Assembly: GCF_008064635.1 (NCBI RefSeq)
Contig: NZ_VRYZ01000002.1
Span: 248,001 to 312,000 of the forward strand
Source: Parahaliea aestuarii
Lineage (GTDB): Bacteria; Pseudomonadota; Gammaproteobacteria; Pseudomonadales; Halieaceae
Length of the DNA stretch: 64,000 nucleotides
Direction: 5' to 3'
Below are positions 24,834 through 33,421 of this stretch, in pieces. Under the pieces are notes generated by a model. That model did no database searches and was not told the DNA's origin. It saw only the letters and a program-made list of their open reading frames with translations. A program made the position numbers and the translations under genes. Numbering within the stretch: the stretch's first letter is position 1; every line of letters begins with the position of its first letter.

Positions 24834-25961
24834 TCAGGCGGCCGCCGGCAGCAGGATATCCGCCAGTTGCGCCCGGTGCCAGGCGCCGTCACCGAACAGC
24901 ACCTGACTGTGCTTCTGGCGTTTAAAGTACAGGTGGACGAAGCACTCCCAGGTAAACCCGATACCACCGTGGTACTGCACGGAGCGGCTCGACGCATAGC
25001 CCGCCAGGTCACTGGCGCTGGCCTTGGCCATATGGGCATACTGGGCCGCCTTCTCCGGCTCGTGGTCCCAGGCGCAGGCCGCGTTATAGAGCAGCGAGCG
25101 GGTCTCGTCGATCCGGATCATCACATCCACCAGCGGGTGCTTCACCGCCTGGAAGAAACCCAGCGGACGCTCAAACTGCTTGCGGGTGCTGACATACTCC
25201 ACCGTTGTCTGCAGTTGCCACTCCGCCGCGCCGGCCATATCGGCCGCCAGCAGTGTCCAGATGGCCGGCATCGCCTGATTCACCGCCACCAGACCGTTGT
25301 CGCTGACGCGCAGGGCCTCGACGTCGCTAAAGGTCACCCGGGCCTGATCGCGCGTCAGGTCGACGATGGCATCGCTGTCAATAGCGACGCCATCGGCCTT
25401 TGCATCCACCCAGTACAGGGCGAAACCGCTGTCGCAGTGGGCCAGCGCCAGCAGGCGGTCGGCCTTGCCGGCATCCTGCACATAGCTGGCAGTCCCGGAC
25501 AGGCGCCCGCCGGACACGGTAAGCGGCGTATCAGCGGCCTGCCAGCTACCGCTGGCGCCGGTCAGCGCCAGCGCCGCGGACCGACCGCCACAGATTTCTT
25601 CCAGCGCCGCCAGGCCGCTATCACCGCAGGCCGCGAGAACATAGGTGGCATTCAGGGTACCCAGCAGCGGGCAGGGAAAGGCCGCACGACCCAGTTCCTC
25701 CACCAGGCCGGCCACGGCCACCAGCGGCATACCGAGCCCGCCGGCCGCTTCCGGCACTGCCAGCATGCTCCAGCCGAGTTCCACCATCTGTTGCCACAGA
25801 TCTTCGCGCCAGATCACCGCCGGCGCGCGATCTGGATCGGGGTTGTCCGCGACCAGCCGGTGCAGGGCGTCCACCGGCAGGTTGTCGGCAAAAAATTTGC
25901 GCGCCGAGTCCTTCAGCAGGGCCGCCTCTTCACCGAAGCCAAAGTCATTGGGTTGTGACAT
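24834..25961 (-). CDS. Acyl-CoA dehydrogenase, small/beta-type subunit
   Basis: 375 residues from the ATG at 25961 (MSQPNDFGFGEEAALLKD), preceded by AAGGAGAACAAC. The middle of the protein lacks the EPGAGSD FAD loop and the usual catalytic-Glu region is replaced, while GGIGFTWECFVHLYFKRQKHSQ at the end is the hallmark of the beta subunits of alpha2-beta2 acyl-CoA dehydrogenases described from steroid side-chain degradation. It follows the larger paralogue by 22 bases in the same operon, consistent with a heterotetramer that shares FAD sites. The substrate is unknown; bulky CoA esters are typical of this class. Confidence 0.88.
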   Translation of the reverse strand: MSQPNDFGFGEEAALLKDSARKFFADNLPVDALHRLVADNPDPDRAPAVIWREDLWQQMVELGWSMLAVPEAAGGLGMPLVAVAGLVEELGRAAFPCPLLGTLNATYVLAACGDSGLAALEEICGGRSAALALTGASGSWQAADTPLTVSGGRLSGTASYVQDAGKADRLLALAHCDSGFALYWVDAKADGVAIDSDAIVDLTRDQARVTFSDVEALRVSDNGLVAVNQAMPAIWTLLAADMAGAAEWQLQTTVEYVSTRKQFERPLGFFQAVKHPLVDVMIRIDETRSLLYNAACAWDHEPEKAAQYAHMAKASASDLAGYASSRSVQYHGGIGFTWECFVHLYFKRQKHSQVLFGDGAWHRAQLADILLPAAA

Positions 25962-25983
25962 GTTGTTCTCCTTGTTCGGCCGG

Positions 25984-27219
25984 TTACTTGGACTTGGGCA
26001 TGCCGAGCACGCGCTCGCCAAGAATATTGCGCTGAACCTCGCTGGTACCGGCGGCGATGGTCATACCAAAGGTGTTCATATAGGCCAGTGGCCACTGGCC
26101 TCCAGCGGGCGCATTGGCATCCGCCAGGTACAGGGACCCGGCAGGGCCGGCGACATCCAGCGCCAGTTCAGACACTTCCTGGGCAATTTCACTGGCCAGC
26201 AGCTTGTTCTGCAACGGGAGGCGCATGGGGTGATCCAGCAAGGGCTGTACCCGGGAGCGGCGCTGGCTCTGCTCAAACGCCTTTTCGCGAATCACTGCCT
26301 GCATCAAGCGGTCGCGCAACAGAGGGTCGGCGGCGGCACAGCCCTCCCCGCGCGGTGTGTTGCGGGCCAGATCCATGACCGCAGCGGCCTTGGTTTCGTG
26401 GGTGGAGCGACTTGTCATGCCGCCGGAGCGCGGGGTCTGCAATTCGCCGGCGCCGCGTTCGTGCAGCAGCGTGGTCATGGCGACCTGCCAGCCCTTGCCG
26501 AGCTCGTCCAGGCGGAAGCTGTCGTCCACTTCGAGATTGTCAAAGATCACCTCGTTGAAGCCGGTTTCGCCGGTGATCTTGATGAGCGGGCGCACCGTGA
26601 CGCCCTTGCCCAGGGCCGAGCGAATCGGCACGACAAAATACGACAGGCCGTCATACTTGTGGGATTTGTCGGTGCGCAGCAGCAGGATCATCCACTCGGC
26701 GAAATGGGCCAGTGAGGTCCACACCTTGTGACCATTGATCACCCACTTGTCGCCCTTGCGTTCCGCAAAGGTCTGCACACTCGCCAGGTCGGACCCGGCG
26801 CCCGGCTCGCTGAAGCCCTGGCACCAGATGTCCTCACCGGAGAACAGGCGCGGCAGCAATTGCTGCTTCAGCGCATCCTGGCCGTGATAGAACACGGTGG
26901 GCGCCGCCATGCCGAGCCCGATCACGTTGGGGAAAAAGGGTGTGCGGGCGCGGATCATTTCCTGGTTGGCAATCCGCTGGCAGTCCTTGCGGCCGCCGCC
27001 ACCGACCTCCACCGGGTAGTCACAGCCGACCAGGCCGGCGTCATAGGCCGCCTTCTGCCAGTCCTGCAGGTAGGCAAGCTGCGCCTCGGTCATGATTTCC
27101 AGGGCGCTCTGGGGCAGGCGTACCGGCGGTTCACCGGGGGTATTGTTCGCCAGCCAGTCCTGGCAGTACTGGCGAAACTCCGCCTGCTCCGGGGAGTCTC
27201 TATGGGCTGAATCCGACAT
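25984..27219 (-). CDS. Acyl-CoA dehydrogenase, large/alpha-type subunit
   Basis: 411 residues, ATG at 27219 preceded by AAGGAGG. Complete FAD-enzyme pattern: CQGFSEPGAGSDLASVQT, NGHKVWTSLAHFAEWMILLLRT, FDNLEVDDSFRLDELGKGWQVAM and the C-terminal GTSEVQRNILGERVLGMPKSK. AGTSEVQ is the usual adenine/catalytic neighbourhood. With the beta-like gene 22 bases downstream it most likely forms an alpha2-beta2 enzyme that oxidises a bulky acyl-CoA. This pair is separate from the single-chain enzyme at 5403. Confidence 0.92.
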   Translation of the reverse strand: MSDSAHRDSPEQAEFRQYCQDWLANNTPGEPPVRLPQSALEIMTEAQLAYLQDWQKAAYDAGLVGCDYPVEVGGGGRKDCQRIANQEMIRARTPFFPNVIGLGMAAPTVFYHGQDALKQQLLPRLFSGEDIWCQGFSEPGAGSDLASVQTFAERKGDKWVINGHKVWTSLAHFAEWMILLLRTDKSHKYDGLSYFVVPIRSALGKGVTVRPLIKITGETGFNEVIFDNLEVDDSFRLDELGKGWQVAMTTLLHERGAGELQTPRSGGMTSRSTHETKAAAVMDLARNTPRGEGCAAADPLLRDRLMQAVIREKAFEQSQRRSRVQPLLDHPMRLPLQNKLLASEIAQEVSELALDVAGPAGSLYLADANAPAGGQWPLAYMNTFGMTIAAGTSEVQRNILGERVLGMPKSK

Positions 27220-27341
27220 CAGGCCTCCTTATGAATTATTCGATCAGTGGGTATGGTCGGGATGCCGCAGTGTGGGCAAAGGCAGGCGCCATGGCAACTG
27301 GCAGTATCAATAGTCGATGCCGGGCCGTTCAGAGTACCGGG

Positions 27342-27569
27342 TCAGTAATGCGGCGGCCGCTCGCTGGCCACATCCGCACCCGGCATTTCCTCGAGCGCTG
27401 CCGCCTGCTCGTCCTGGCGCTGCTTGAGCAGTTCCAGCTGGCGCCGCAGGAGCAGAATTTCCTGCTGCTGGGCGGAAACGGCGTCGTTAAGGGCGGCGAT
27501 CGTGTCGTCCTGGAAGGCCAGCTGGCTCTGCAGTTCCTGCAGCAGTACCAGCGTTGCATCATCACTCAT
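27342..27569 (-). CDS. slyX: SlyX family protein
   Basis: 75 residues, start MSDDATLVLLQELQSQLAFQDDTIAALNDAV at 27569. SlyX is a short all-helical coiled-coil protein of unknown biochemical role, ending PPHY; this one ends SERPPHY and has the expected QQQEILLLRRQLELL heptads. The frame could open upstream at 27671 but that part overlaps the yciH leader and is not conserved. It is divergent from yciH with 73 bases between starts. Confidence 0.9.
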   Translation of the reverse strand: MSDDATLVLLQELQSQLAFQDDTIAALNDAVSAQQQEILLLRRQLELLKQRQDEQAAALEEMPGADVASERPPHY

Positions 27570-27642
27570 AGAGGGTGTCCATGTGAAAGAAGGCGGCAGG
27601 CTAATATACTGCCGGCCCGACAACAACACACGGAGATCGACA

Positions 27643-28017
27643 GTGGCAAAGTCAGGAAACCCCCAGGGCAAAGGCGGCAGACTGGTGTACTCAACCGATG
27701 TCGGCCGGCGCTGCCCGCAGTGTGCGAGGCCGGTCGCCGACTGCGTCTGCGGCAGGGACCGCCCCGCCTACGTCGGTGACGGCATCGTGCGCATCCAGCG
27801 TGAAACCAAGGGCCGCGGCGGCAAATCGGTCACCGTGGTGCGGGGCCTCTCCCTGGGCGAAACAGAACTCAAGGCCCTGGCGAAAACCCTGAAGCAGCAC
27901 TGCGGGGTAGGAGGGTCCGTAAAGGAGGGAGACATCGAAATTCAAGGCGACCACCGGGAGGCCGTCAAGGCCAAACTGGAAGCGCTGGGCCATAAGGTAA
28001 AACTCTCTGGAGGATAA
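27643..28017 (+). CDS. yciH: SUI1/eIF1-like translation factor YciH
   Basis: 124 residues from a GTG with CGGAGATCGACA before it. The N-terminal part has a zinc-ribbon-like CPQCARPVADCVC, and residues about 45-124 are the SUI1 fold: VRIQRETKGRGGKSVTVVRGL, the basic loop, then GGSVKEGDIEIQGDH and KAKLEALGHKVKLSGG. In eukaryotes eIF1 checks start-codon choice; bacterial YciH can affect initiation fidelity in vitro. Stands alone; followed by an A+T-rich intergenic patch. Confidence 0.93.
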   Translation: MAKSGNPQGKGGRLVYSTDVGRRCPQCARPVADCVCGRDRPAYVGDGIVRIQRETKGRGGKSVTVVRGLSLGETELKALAKTLKQHCGVGGSVKEGDIEIQGDHREAVKAKLEALGHKVKLSGG

Positions 28018-28363
28018 ACAACCTTTATTCGGTATTTCGCCGAAATTCGCCTTAATATGTGGTCCCTTTCTGTTCTTTAGCGACAAAATATAGCTCTATA
28101 AAACTTATCGGAATTGTAACTTAGCTCTACATTCATAAAATCTTCTAAAGAAAACCCTCTCAAGCCGTTATTTTTATTGGATTTATTATTTTGCTGTGCT
28201 AAAAATGCAGTCATGGGCGCGCAACGTTCACGAATTCCGGGACTAACACCGGTGTCGAGCGGAGCGAAAAACGGACAAGACCACCTCGCCCTGCTGTAAA
28301 CGCGATAAGAAGAGTGAAACGGCAGTATCTGACGGATTTGTCATCCCTGCGAGGAAGTGGGTT
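28018..28363. other. 346-base A+T-rich intergenic region
   Basis: No gene is supported. The first ~190 bases are strikingly A+T-rich compared with everything around them. TAGCTCTA occurs twice, at 28091 and 28122 (31 bases apart, about three helical turns), and ACACCGGTGT is a perfect 10-base palindrome at 28246. A promoter candidate is listed separately. The change in composition and the phage-type gene that follows suggest imported DNA, but no attachment site or integrase is seen. Confidence 0.7.
28177..28205 (+). promoter_or_regulatory. Candidate sigma-70 promoter for the phage-type orphan gene
   Basis: TTGGAT at 28177 and TAAAAA at 28200 are 17 bases apart; the gene starts at 28364, so the leader would be about 150 bases. 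Both hexamers are partial matches and lie in A+T-rich DNA, where chance matches are frequent. Confidence 0.35.
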
Positions 28364-28759
28364 ATGTACGTTACCGCAGAGCATCTGAGGGAGCAGGTCA
28401 TCCGGCCTACCCTGAAATACCTTGGTGTCTGGAATCCCGGCACCGAAACCTTCCTGCTCGACGCCGCTGTCTCGGCACCTGATCTGGGTCTGTTCTCGGC
28501 GCGCAATGACGGCCTGGGACTATTCCATATCACCGCGGCCCAGCACCGGGATATCTGGGATCGCTATCTCGCCTTCAAGCCGGACATGGCGAGCCGCATA
28601 CGGGGCCTGGCGAGCCAGCGCGCCTTCCTGAGCGACCCGGACAGCGAACTGACCACCAACCTCAGCTATTGCACCGCCATTGCCTGGCTGCTGTACCAGC
28701 GCGCCGGCGGCGGCAAACATCAGGAAGCCGCCCCCGTCGCCGCCCGCTTCCGGGCCTGA
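28364..28759 (+). CDS. Phage-type conserved protein, possible degraded muralytic/tail protein
   Basis: 131 residues, start supported by GAGGAAG. MYVTAEHLREQVIRPTLKYLGVWNPGTETFLLDAAV followed by LGLFHITAAQHRDIWDRYL is a pattern I recognise from uncharacterised phage virion-associated or muralytic-like proteins ('IRPTL..L......E.LLLGTA.....G...YQMEPATHDDIWDNYL'). The normal Glu-Ser-Gly segment after TA is changed here to SAPDLGLF, so an enzymatic role is doubtful. It is alone, with no other phage gene nearby, in front of slt on the opposite strand. Function unassigned. Confidence 0.7.
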   Translation: MYVTAEHLREQVIRPTLKYLGVWNPGTETFLLDAAVSAPDLGLFSARNDGLGLFHITAAQHRDIWDRYLAFKPDMASRIRGLASQRAFLSDPDSELTTNLSYCTAIAWLLYQRAGGGKHQEAAPVAARFRA

Positions 28760-28771
28760 CACTTACCCCGG

Positions 28772-30727
28772 TCAGTAGGCCGCGGCCCGCTCCGCGGCAC
28801 TCAGTACCGGTTCTGGCGTCTTCCCGCTCAAATGCTGGAAGACCACGTTGTAAGCCAGCACAGCCTGCAGGTAATTGCGCGTCTCGCGATAGGGAATGGT
28901 CTCCGCCCACACTTCCACCGGCACCTTGTCACCCGCCTTGCGCCGCCAGCGATCGACCCGGTGGGGCCCTGCATTGTAGGCGCTCAGCGCAAACACCCGA
29001 TTGCCGCCGAAGCGATCCAGCAACTCCCGGTAGTACGCACTGCCGAGCATCACGTTGTAGTCCACCTGGAACAGCGCCGCGGTGCTGTCGGACACACCGA
29101 GCCCGCTCGCGACCTGCTTGCCGGTAGCGGGCATGATCTGCATCAGGCCGCGCGCTCCCACCGGTGACCGCGCCAGGGGATAAAACGCGCTCTCGCGCCG
29201 CGCAATCGCCATCAACTCGGAGCCCGGCACCTGGCGCAGGCCGCCGTAGCGCTCGAAAGTATCCGCGTAAGGCGTTGGAAATCGCAGCGCCAGGGCATCC
29301 CATGCTTCGGCGCGGTTGGCGGCGTCGATCGCCATGCGGAACCAGCCCTCCTCCATCGCCAGCCGACCGAGTGCCAGCAACTGCTGCGGCTGATCCTGGA
29401 AACGGTTGAGCAGGCCGTACCACTCGGAGTGCGCGTTGTTCGGCTCTTCGTGATAGAGCAGCTCCGCGGTGCGCTGTACCGCCGGCAAAGCGGTCAGTGC
29501 AGCGCGCTCCCCGTCACTCAGTTCCACTGCCTGTGCATTGAACTGGTAGGGCAAACCGAGGCGGTCTGCCGCCAGGAAGCCGTAGTAGTCGCGCTCGCCA
29601 GCGAGAGCGGCGAAGCCGCCCCGGGCCAGTTCGCTTTCGCCGCGCTGCTCCCAGATGCGGGCCTGCCAGTAGTGCCAAACGCTCGACTGCCGCCCCGCGG
29701 CGGACAGCCACTGCAGCGCCCGGTCCATACCATTCCAGTCCTGCTCTTCGAGCGCCCAGCGCAGGCGAATCTCGACCAGCGTGTCGTCCTTCAGGCGGGC
29801 CAGGGCACCGTCGAGCCACTCGCGATTGGTATCGGATTTGGCAAACAGGCTGCGCAGGGCTATGGCCGACTCCACCTGCCTGCTTTGCTCCGCGCTGAAG
29901 CGCATTTCGGACTGATAGCGCTGCCAGTAATCCAGCGCCCGCTCCGGGCTGTAGCGGGCCAGATAGGCAAGCCCGCGGCTGACAATATCAGCCGCATAGG
30001 GGCTATCCAGCGGCATCCTGATTTTGCGCATGCCATCCGGGCTGGCATACACCGCCTGCAGGTGTGCGGCCCAGGGCTTGAGGGCGGGGCTCGCCCGCCG
30101 CGACACATAGCGCATCAGCGAGCGCTGGCGGGCGTCGAAGGCCAGTAACATGCGCCCCCACACAGCTTCGTCGTCCAGTTCGCCGGCCTTGGTCCAGGCG
30201 GCAAACAGGGGATCGCAGGCTTTCGGCCGCGACTCGCCATGGAGCCAGAGCCGGCGAGCGCCCTCCCAGGCGGCCTGTGTTGCGCCGCTCGCCAGCCGGG
30301 CGCGGAAGTAGTAGCACTTCAGTTCGATCGAGTTGGGTTCGCCGGGCATCAGGGCGAGAAAATCATCCCAGCGCCGGTCGCGCCCGGCTCGCTCCAGATA
30401 GCCGCCCAGGAAGCGATTGGTCAGGGGCGAGTTGAGGCTGGCGCTGACAAAATCGAGGGCTTGCCGGCGTGTCACCCGTGCAGGTTGCCGGCGCAGGGCG
30501 TAATAATCGAGGTAGATGGCCAGCGGGTAGTCATCGAGGCCACTGCGCAGGCGCCGGTATTCGTCCAGGCGGCGCTGCTCCAGGGCCTGCTGGGCCTTGT
30601 GGTAGGCCTGTCGCGCCGACTCAGGTTGCTGCAACTGCGGCGAAGATGCCCCTGCCCAGCCCGCATAACCGAGGGCCACTACCACAACCAGCCAGATTCC
30701 ACGCCGCAAGGCCACACACTCCGTCAC
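28772..30727 (-). CDS. slt: Soluble lytic murein transglycosylase
   Basis: 651 residues from a GTG; the first ~28 residues (RRGIWLVVVVALGYAGWAGA) are a signal peptide. The long alpha-helical superhelix (U and L domains) fills about 30-450, then the lysozyme-like domain: catalytic Glu in MAIARRESAFYPLARS, GARGLMQIMPATGKQVA and ALSAYNAGPHRVDRW. It cleaves peptidoglycan MurNAc-GlcNAc bonds with 1,6-anhydro product. The start could also be the GTG four codons later; both keep the signal peptide. Convergent with the phage-type gene 12 bases away. Confidence 0.93.
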   Translation of the reverse strand: MTECVALRRGIWLVVVVALGYAGWAGASSPQLQQPESARQAYHKAQQALEQRRLDEYRRLRSGLDDYPLAIYLDYYALRRQPARVTRRQALDFVSASLNSPLTNRFLGGYLERAGRDRRWDDFLALMPGEPNSIELKCYYFRARLASGATQAAWEGARRLWLHGESRPKACDPLFAAWTKAGELDDEAVWGRMLLAFDARQRSLMRYVSRRASPALKPWAAHLQAVYASPDGMRKIRMPLDSPYAADIVSRGLAYLARYSPERALDYWQRYQSEMRFSAEQSRQVESAIALRSLFAKSDTNREWLDGALARLKDDTLVEIRLRWALEEQDWNGMDRALQWLSAAGRQSSVWHYWQARIWEQRGESELARGGFAALAGERDYYGFLAADRLGLPYQFNAQAVELSDGERAALTALPAVQRTAELLYHEEPNNAHSEWYGLLNRFQDQPQQLLALGRLAMEEGWFRMAIDAANRAEAWDALALRFPTPYADTFERYGGLRQVPGSELMAIARRESAFYPLARSPVGARGLMQIMPATGKQVASGLGVSDSTAALFQVDYNVMLGSAYYRELLDRFGGNRVFALSAYNAGPHRVDRWRRKAGDKVPVEVWAETIPYRETRNYLQAVLAYNVVFQHLSGKTPEPVLSAAERAAAY

Positions 30728-30933
30728 TTGAGAGCCAACGCAGGCGCGGGAACAGCCGCGCCATTAGTGCTCCAGATTGATACGGCGCCAATGTGAATGC
30801 AAGCCTCCCGATGCAAATCCATCGCCGGGGCTTGCGACCCGATGCCCGGAGGCCTGCTACGCAGTTTTCTAGTTATCAGAAGTTAATTTTCAGGCCTGTT
30901 TTTGCGAAATCCTGCTGCAAAATCCATCAGCTC

Positions 30934-30977
30934 AACCAGTCATCGACTAAAATTTAGCAATCAACTGATAACTGGTT
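30934..30977. promoter_or_regulatory. Candidate operator in front of the TetR gene
   Basis: AACCAGT at 30934 and ACTGGTT at 30971 form an inverted repeat spanning 44 bases, with the palindrome CTAAAATTTAG at 30947-30957 between them, immediately upstream of the tetR-type ATG at 30985. Position fits autoregulation; the centres of the two palindromes do not coincide, so the unit is uncertain. Confidence 0.4.
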
Positions 30978-30984
30978 TTGTGAC

Positions 30985-31620
30985 ATGTCGGAACCCGGTG
31001 ATCCGGAAAACAGCAGGAAGGGCAAGGGAGAGCGCACCGCAGCGGCCATACTCGACGCCGCCGAAACGCACTTCGCCCGCCAGGGCTACCACGGTACCTC
31101 CCTGCGCAATATCGCCAACAGTGCCGGCCTGCAGGAACCCGGTATCTACAACCATTTCGCCAGCAAGGAAGCCATCTACGCCGCCGTCCTGCACCGCATC
31201 CTCGACCCGGTCGGAAGCGCCCTCTCCCGCCACCTGGCGGAAGCCCACTCCCTGCCCGAGATGATCGAACTGCCGGGCCTGTTGATGGATCTGCTGGTCG
31301 CCCAGCCCAACCTCGCCCCGCTGCTGCAGCGGGCACTGCGCGAAGAGGCGGGCCTTCCCGGCAATACCGTATTGCACCGCTGGCTCGCCAGGCTGTTCAA
31401 CGAGGGCATGGCCGCGGCGTCCGCCGTTTCGGAAGAGCAGTATCTGGAACGCGAGCGCATGGCCATCAACCTGCTCGCCATCTTCAATGCCGCTACCGGC
31501 TACTTTGTATCCGGGCCGGCCTTTGCCCTGCTCGAAGCGGGAGATCCCTGGGACCGGCAGAACCTGGCGCGGCAGAAGCAACTGCTGCACCGGATGATGA
31601 GGGCGATGATGGTCAGTTGA
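30985..31620 (+). CDS. TetR-family transcriptional regulator
   Basis: 211 residues. N-terminal DNA-binding domain: AAILDAAETHFARQGYHGTSLRNIANSAGLQEPGIYNHF in sections, then SKEAIYAAVL; C-terminal ligand-binding domain of helices (LLDLLVAQPNLAPLLQRALREE). The ligand is unknown. It is flanked by slt (divergent) and tRNA-Arg; the likely targets are its own promoter, which has a palindromic region, and perhaps the genes across from it. Confidence 0.92.
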   Translation: MSEPGDPENSRKGKGERTAAAILDAAETHFARQGYHGTSLRNIANSAGLQEPGIYNHFASKEAIYAAVLHRILDPVGSALSRHLAEAHSLPEMIELPGLLMDLLVAQPNLAPLLQRALREEAGLPGNTVLHRWLARLFNEGMAAASAVSEEQYLERERMAINLLAIFNAATGYFVSGPAFALLEAGDPWDRQNLARQKQLLHRMMRAMMVS

Positions 31621-31624
31621 GGAA

Positions 31625-31701
31625 TGGTGCCCCGGAGACGATTCGAACGTCCGACCTAGCCCTTAGGAGGGGCTTGCTCTATCCAGCTGAGCTACCGGGG
31701 C
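31625..31701 (-). tRNA. tRNA-Arg (anticodon CCT)
   Basis: 77 bases with encoded CCA. On the minus strand GCCCCGG pairs with CCGGGGC in the acceptor stem, the D arm has AGCTGGATAGAGC, the anticodon stem-loop is AGCCC-CTCCTAA-GGGCT with CCT at 34-36, and the T arm has GTTCGAATC. Reads AGG codons. Nothing integrated is seen at its 3' end. Confidence 0.97.
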
Positions 31702-31835
31702 GTGACACTTGAGGAAGCCGCGCATTATGGGGAGGGAAGTTTTGCATGGCAAGCCCGTGGCCGCAGCGGCTTGCGCTGCTGCGCCGTCCCCGGGCAGTGC
31801 GCGGCGATTCAGTGGCTGGCAAAGCTCGCCAGCAT

Positions 31836-32498
31836 TCAGCCCGCGCGTGTCTTCAGGTAGGCCATGAAGTCCGCCGTGTTCGCCTCCTGGTCGGCGTCGA
31901 TCCGGCGGGAGATATCGGAGTCGGCCATCCGCGCATCCCACTCTGCCAGGCCCGGGACGGCGGCTACGACATCAAGGTTCAACTGGCTCGGGCCTACCAG
32001 TTTGGGAATGGCCAGGGCGTAGCGCAGCACGATGTCTGCAAGTGTCAGTTGCGAACCGGCCACATAGGGGGCAAACACCGCCAGTTCGCGCATCGCCCTC
32101 ACGCCGCGCTGCATGGCTTCCTTGACGTCATCACGCACCACAGCGGGGATATCCGCACCGCCAAATACGACGGGCAACAGGCGCCTGGCGGACAGCTCGA
32201 AATAGAGCTCCGCCAGCTTGGTCAGACGGCGCACCCGCGCGCGGTCCTCTGGATTGCGCGGCAGCAATGCTGGCTGGGGATGGGCATCCTCGAGGTATTC
32301 CAGGAGAACAGAGCTCTCGGATAGTTGAGTGCCCTGGGCGGTGCGCATGGCCGGGACCTTGCCCAGCGGGTTGACCGCCGCCAGCTCCGGCGAACCGGGG
32401 TAGACGATGGCTTCCTCAAAAGCCAGCCCCTTGAACAGCAGGGCGTGCTTGACCATGTTGTGGTAATTGCTGAAGGGAAATCCGTAGAGGGTAATCAT
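31836..32498 (-). CDS. Glutathione S-transferase family protein
   Basis: 220 residues from the ATG at 32498 (MITLYGFPFSNYHNMVKHALLFKG); upstream in-frame sequence is not conserved. The N-terminal thioredoxin-like domain has FSNYHNMVK where the active-site Ser/Tyr/Cys usually sits, NPLGKVPAM with the cis-Pro, and QLSESSVLLEYLEDAHP (glutathione gamma-Glu ES). The C-terminal domain is all-helical with LTLADIVLRYALAI (N-capping box). Substrate unknown. It is divergent from the outer-membrane cluster over 233 bases. Confidence 0.88.
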   Translation of the reverse strand: MITLYGFPFSNYHNMVKHALLFKGLAFEEAIVYPGSPELAAVNPLGKVPAMRTAQGTQLSESSVLLEYLEDAHPQPALLPRNPEDRARVRRLTKLAELYFELSARRLLPVVFGGADIPAVVRDDVKEAMQRGVRAMRELAVFAPYVAGSQLTLADIVLRYALAIPKLVGPSQLNLDVVAAVPGLAEWDARMADSDISRRIDADQEANTADFMAYLKTRAG

Positions 32499-32731
32499 TG
32501 CGCGGTTCTCTCTGCTGTCGATTGAATATGCTCCCAGTATAGGCGTCCACCCTGCCCCCTGCGCTACCCGAATATGCAATGTCACGTTGCACATTGGCAT
32601 CCATCAGCGCGGCGCGGGCGTATACAAAGTTCAGGCAAACAACACCATCTGGACTAGACTTCGAAAGATAGGGCGAATAGCCCCGGGGGAGACGCGGGCC
32701 CTGGCGCGCGTTGCATGGGAGAGAGACCATC

Positions 32732-33421
32732 ATGGAAAGAACCCGTATCGCTGGCCTGGCCCTGGCCGCCGCCGTGCTCGCCGCTCCGGCGACACAGGCG
32801 GAAGGGCTCTGGTTCGGCGATAGCACTGGCGGACCGGCCTATACCGGCGCGCTTTACAAACTCTCCGGGGATACCCGCATCGGCCTCAGCTACCAGAGCG
32901 AACTCAACCCGGATCCTGGCGGCCAACTGGAATTAAAACGACTGGCGCTCGAGGTTGATACCAACACTGAACTGACCATGACGCAGAAGGTGCGCCTGGG
33001 CATCCACCACCAATTGAGCAAGCGGCTCGCGCTGGACCTGTCCCTGGGCTGGGATGACTGGAGTGAACTGGATGAAGCCTTCGTCGCGGTCGCCAGCAGC
33101 GGCGCCAGCCTCTCCCGCGACACCACCCACGCAGACATCGGCATGGAGTACCAGCTCAATCCGCGCTGGCTAGTTACCGCTGGTGTGTCCTACGATAGCA
33201 ATCCCATGGACGCCCGCTTTCACATCGCCGACATGCCCCTCGACCGCCAGATTCATGTCGGCCTCGGTGGCGAATACAACCTCAGCGACTCTGTCACGCT
33301 GGGGGGGTATTTCAATTACGCCGATCTCGGTAGCGCCCGTATCTCCGCCGCCGAATTCCAGGGCGAGTACGAGAAAGCCGTGATCTACCAGCTCGGTATT
33401 AATGCCAGGTGGCATTTCTGA
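32732..33421 (+). CDS. Shortened FadL-family outer-membrane protein
   Basis: 229 residues from the ATG at 32732 (GGGAGAGAGACC before it). MERTRIAGLALAAAVLAAPATQAEG is its own signal peptide. The remainder matches only the C-terminal part of FadL-type hydrophobic-compound channels: GDTRIGLSYQSELN, LALDLSLGWDDWSELDE, DIGMEYQLNPRWLVTAGVSYDSNPMD, IHVGLGGEYNLSDSVTLGG and the end QLGINARWHF. The N-terminal plug and NPA region of FadL, about half of the usual 420-450 residues, is missing. It could be a small barrel in its own right. It is first in a three-gene overlapping set. Confidence 0.78.
   Translation: MERTRIAGLALAAAVLAAPATQAEGLWFGDSTGGPAYTGALYKLSGDTRIGLSYQSELNPDPGGQLELKRLALEVDTNTELTMTQKVRLGIHHQLSKRLALDLSLGWDDWSELDEAFVAVASSGASLSRDTTHADIGMEYQLNPRWLVTAGVSYDSNPMDARFHIADMPLDRQIHVGLGGEYNLSDSVTLGGYFNYADLGSARISAAEFQGEYEKAVIYQLGINARWHF

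Noticed and set aside
31625-31701. tRNA-Arg as an integration site
   Set aside because: No repeat of the tRNA 3' end, integrase or change of gene content is found beside it.
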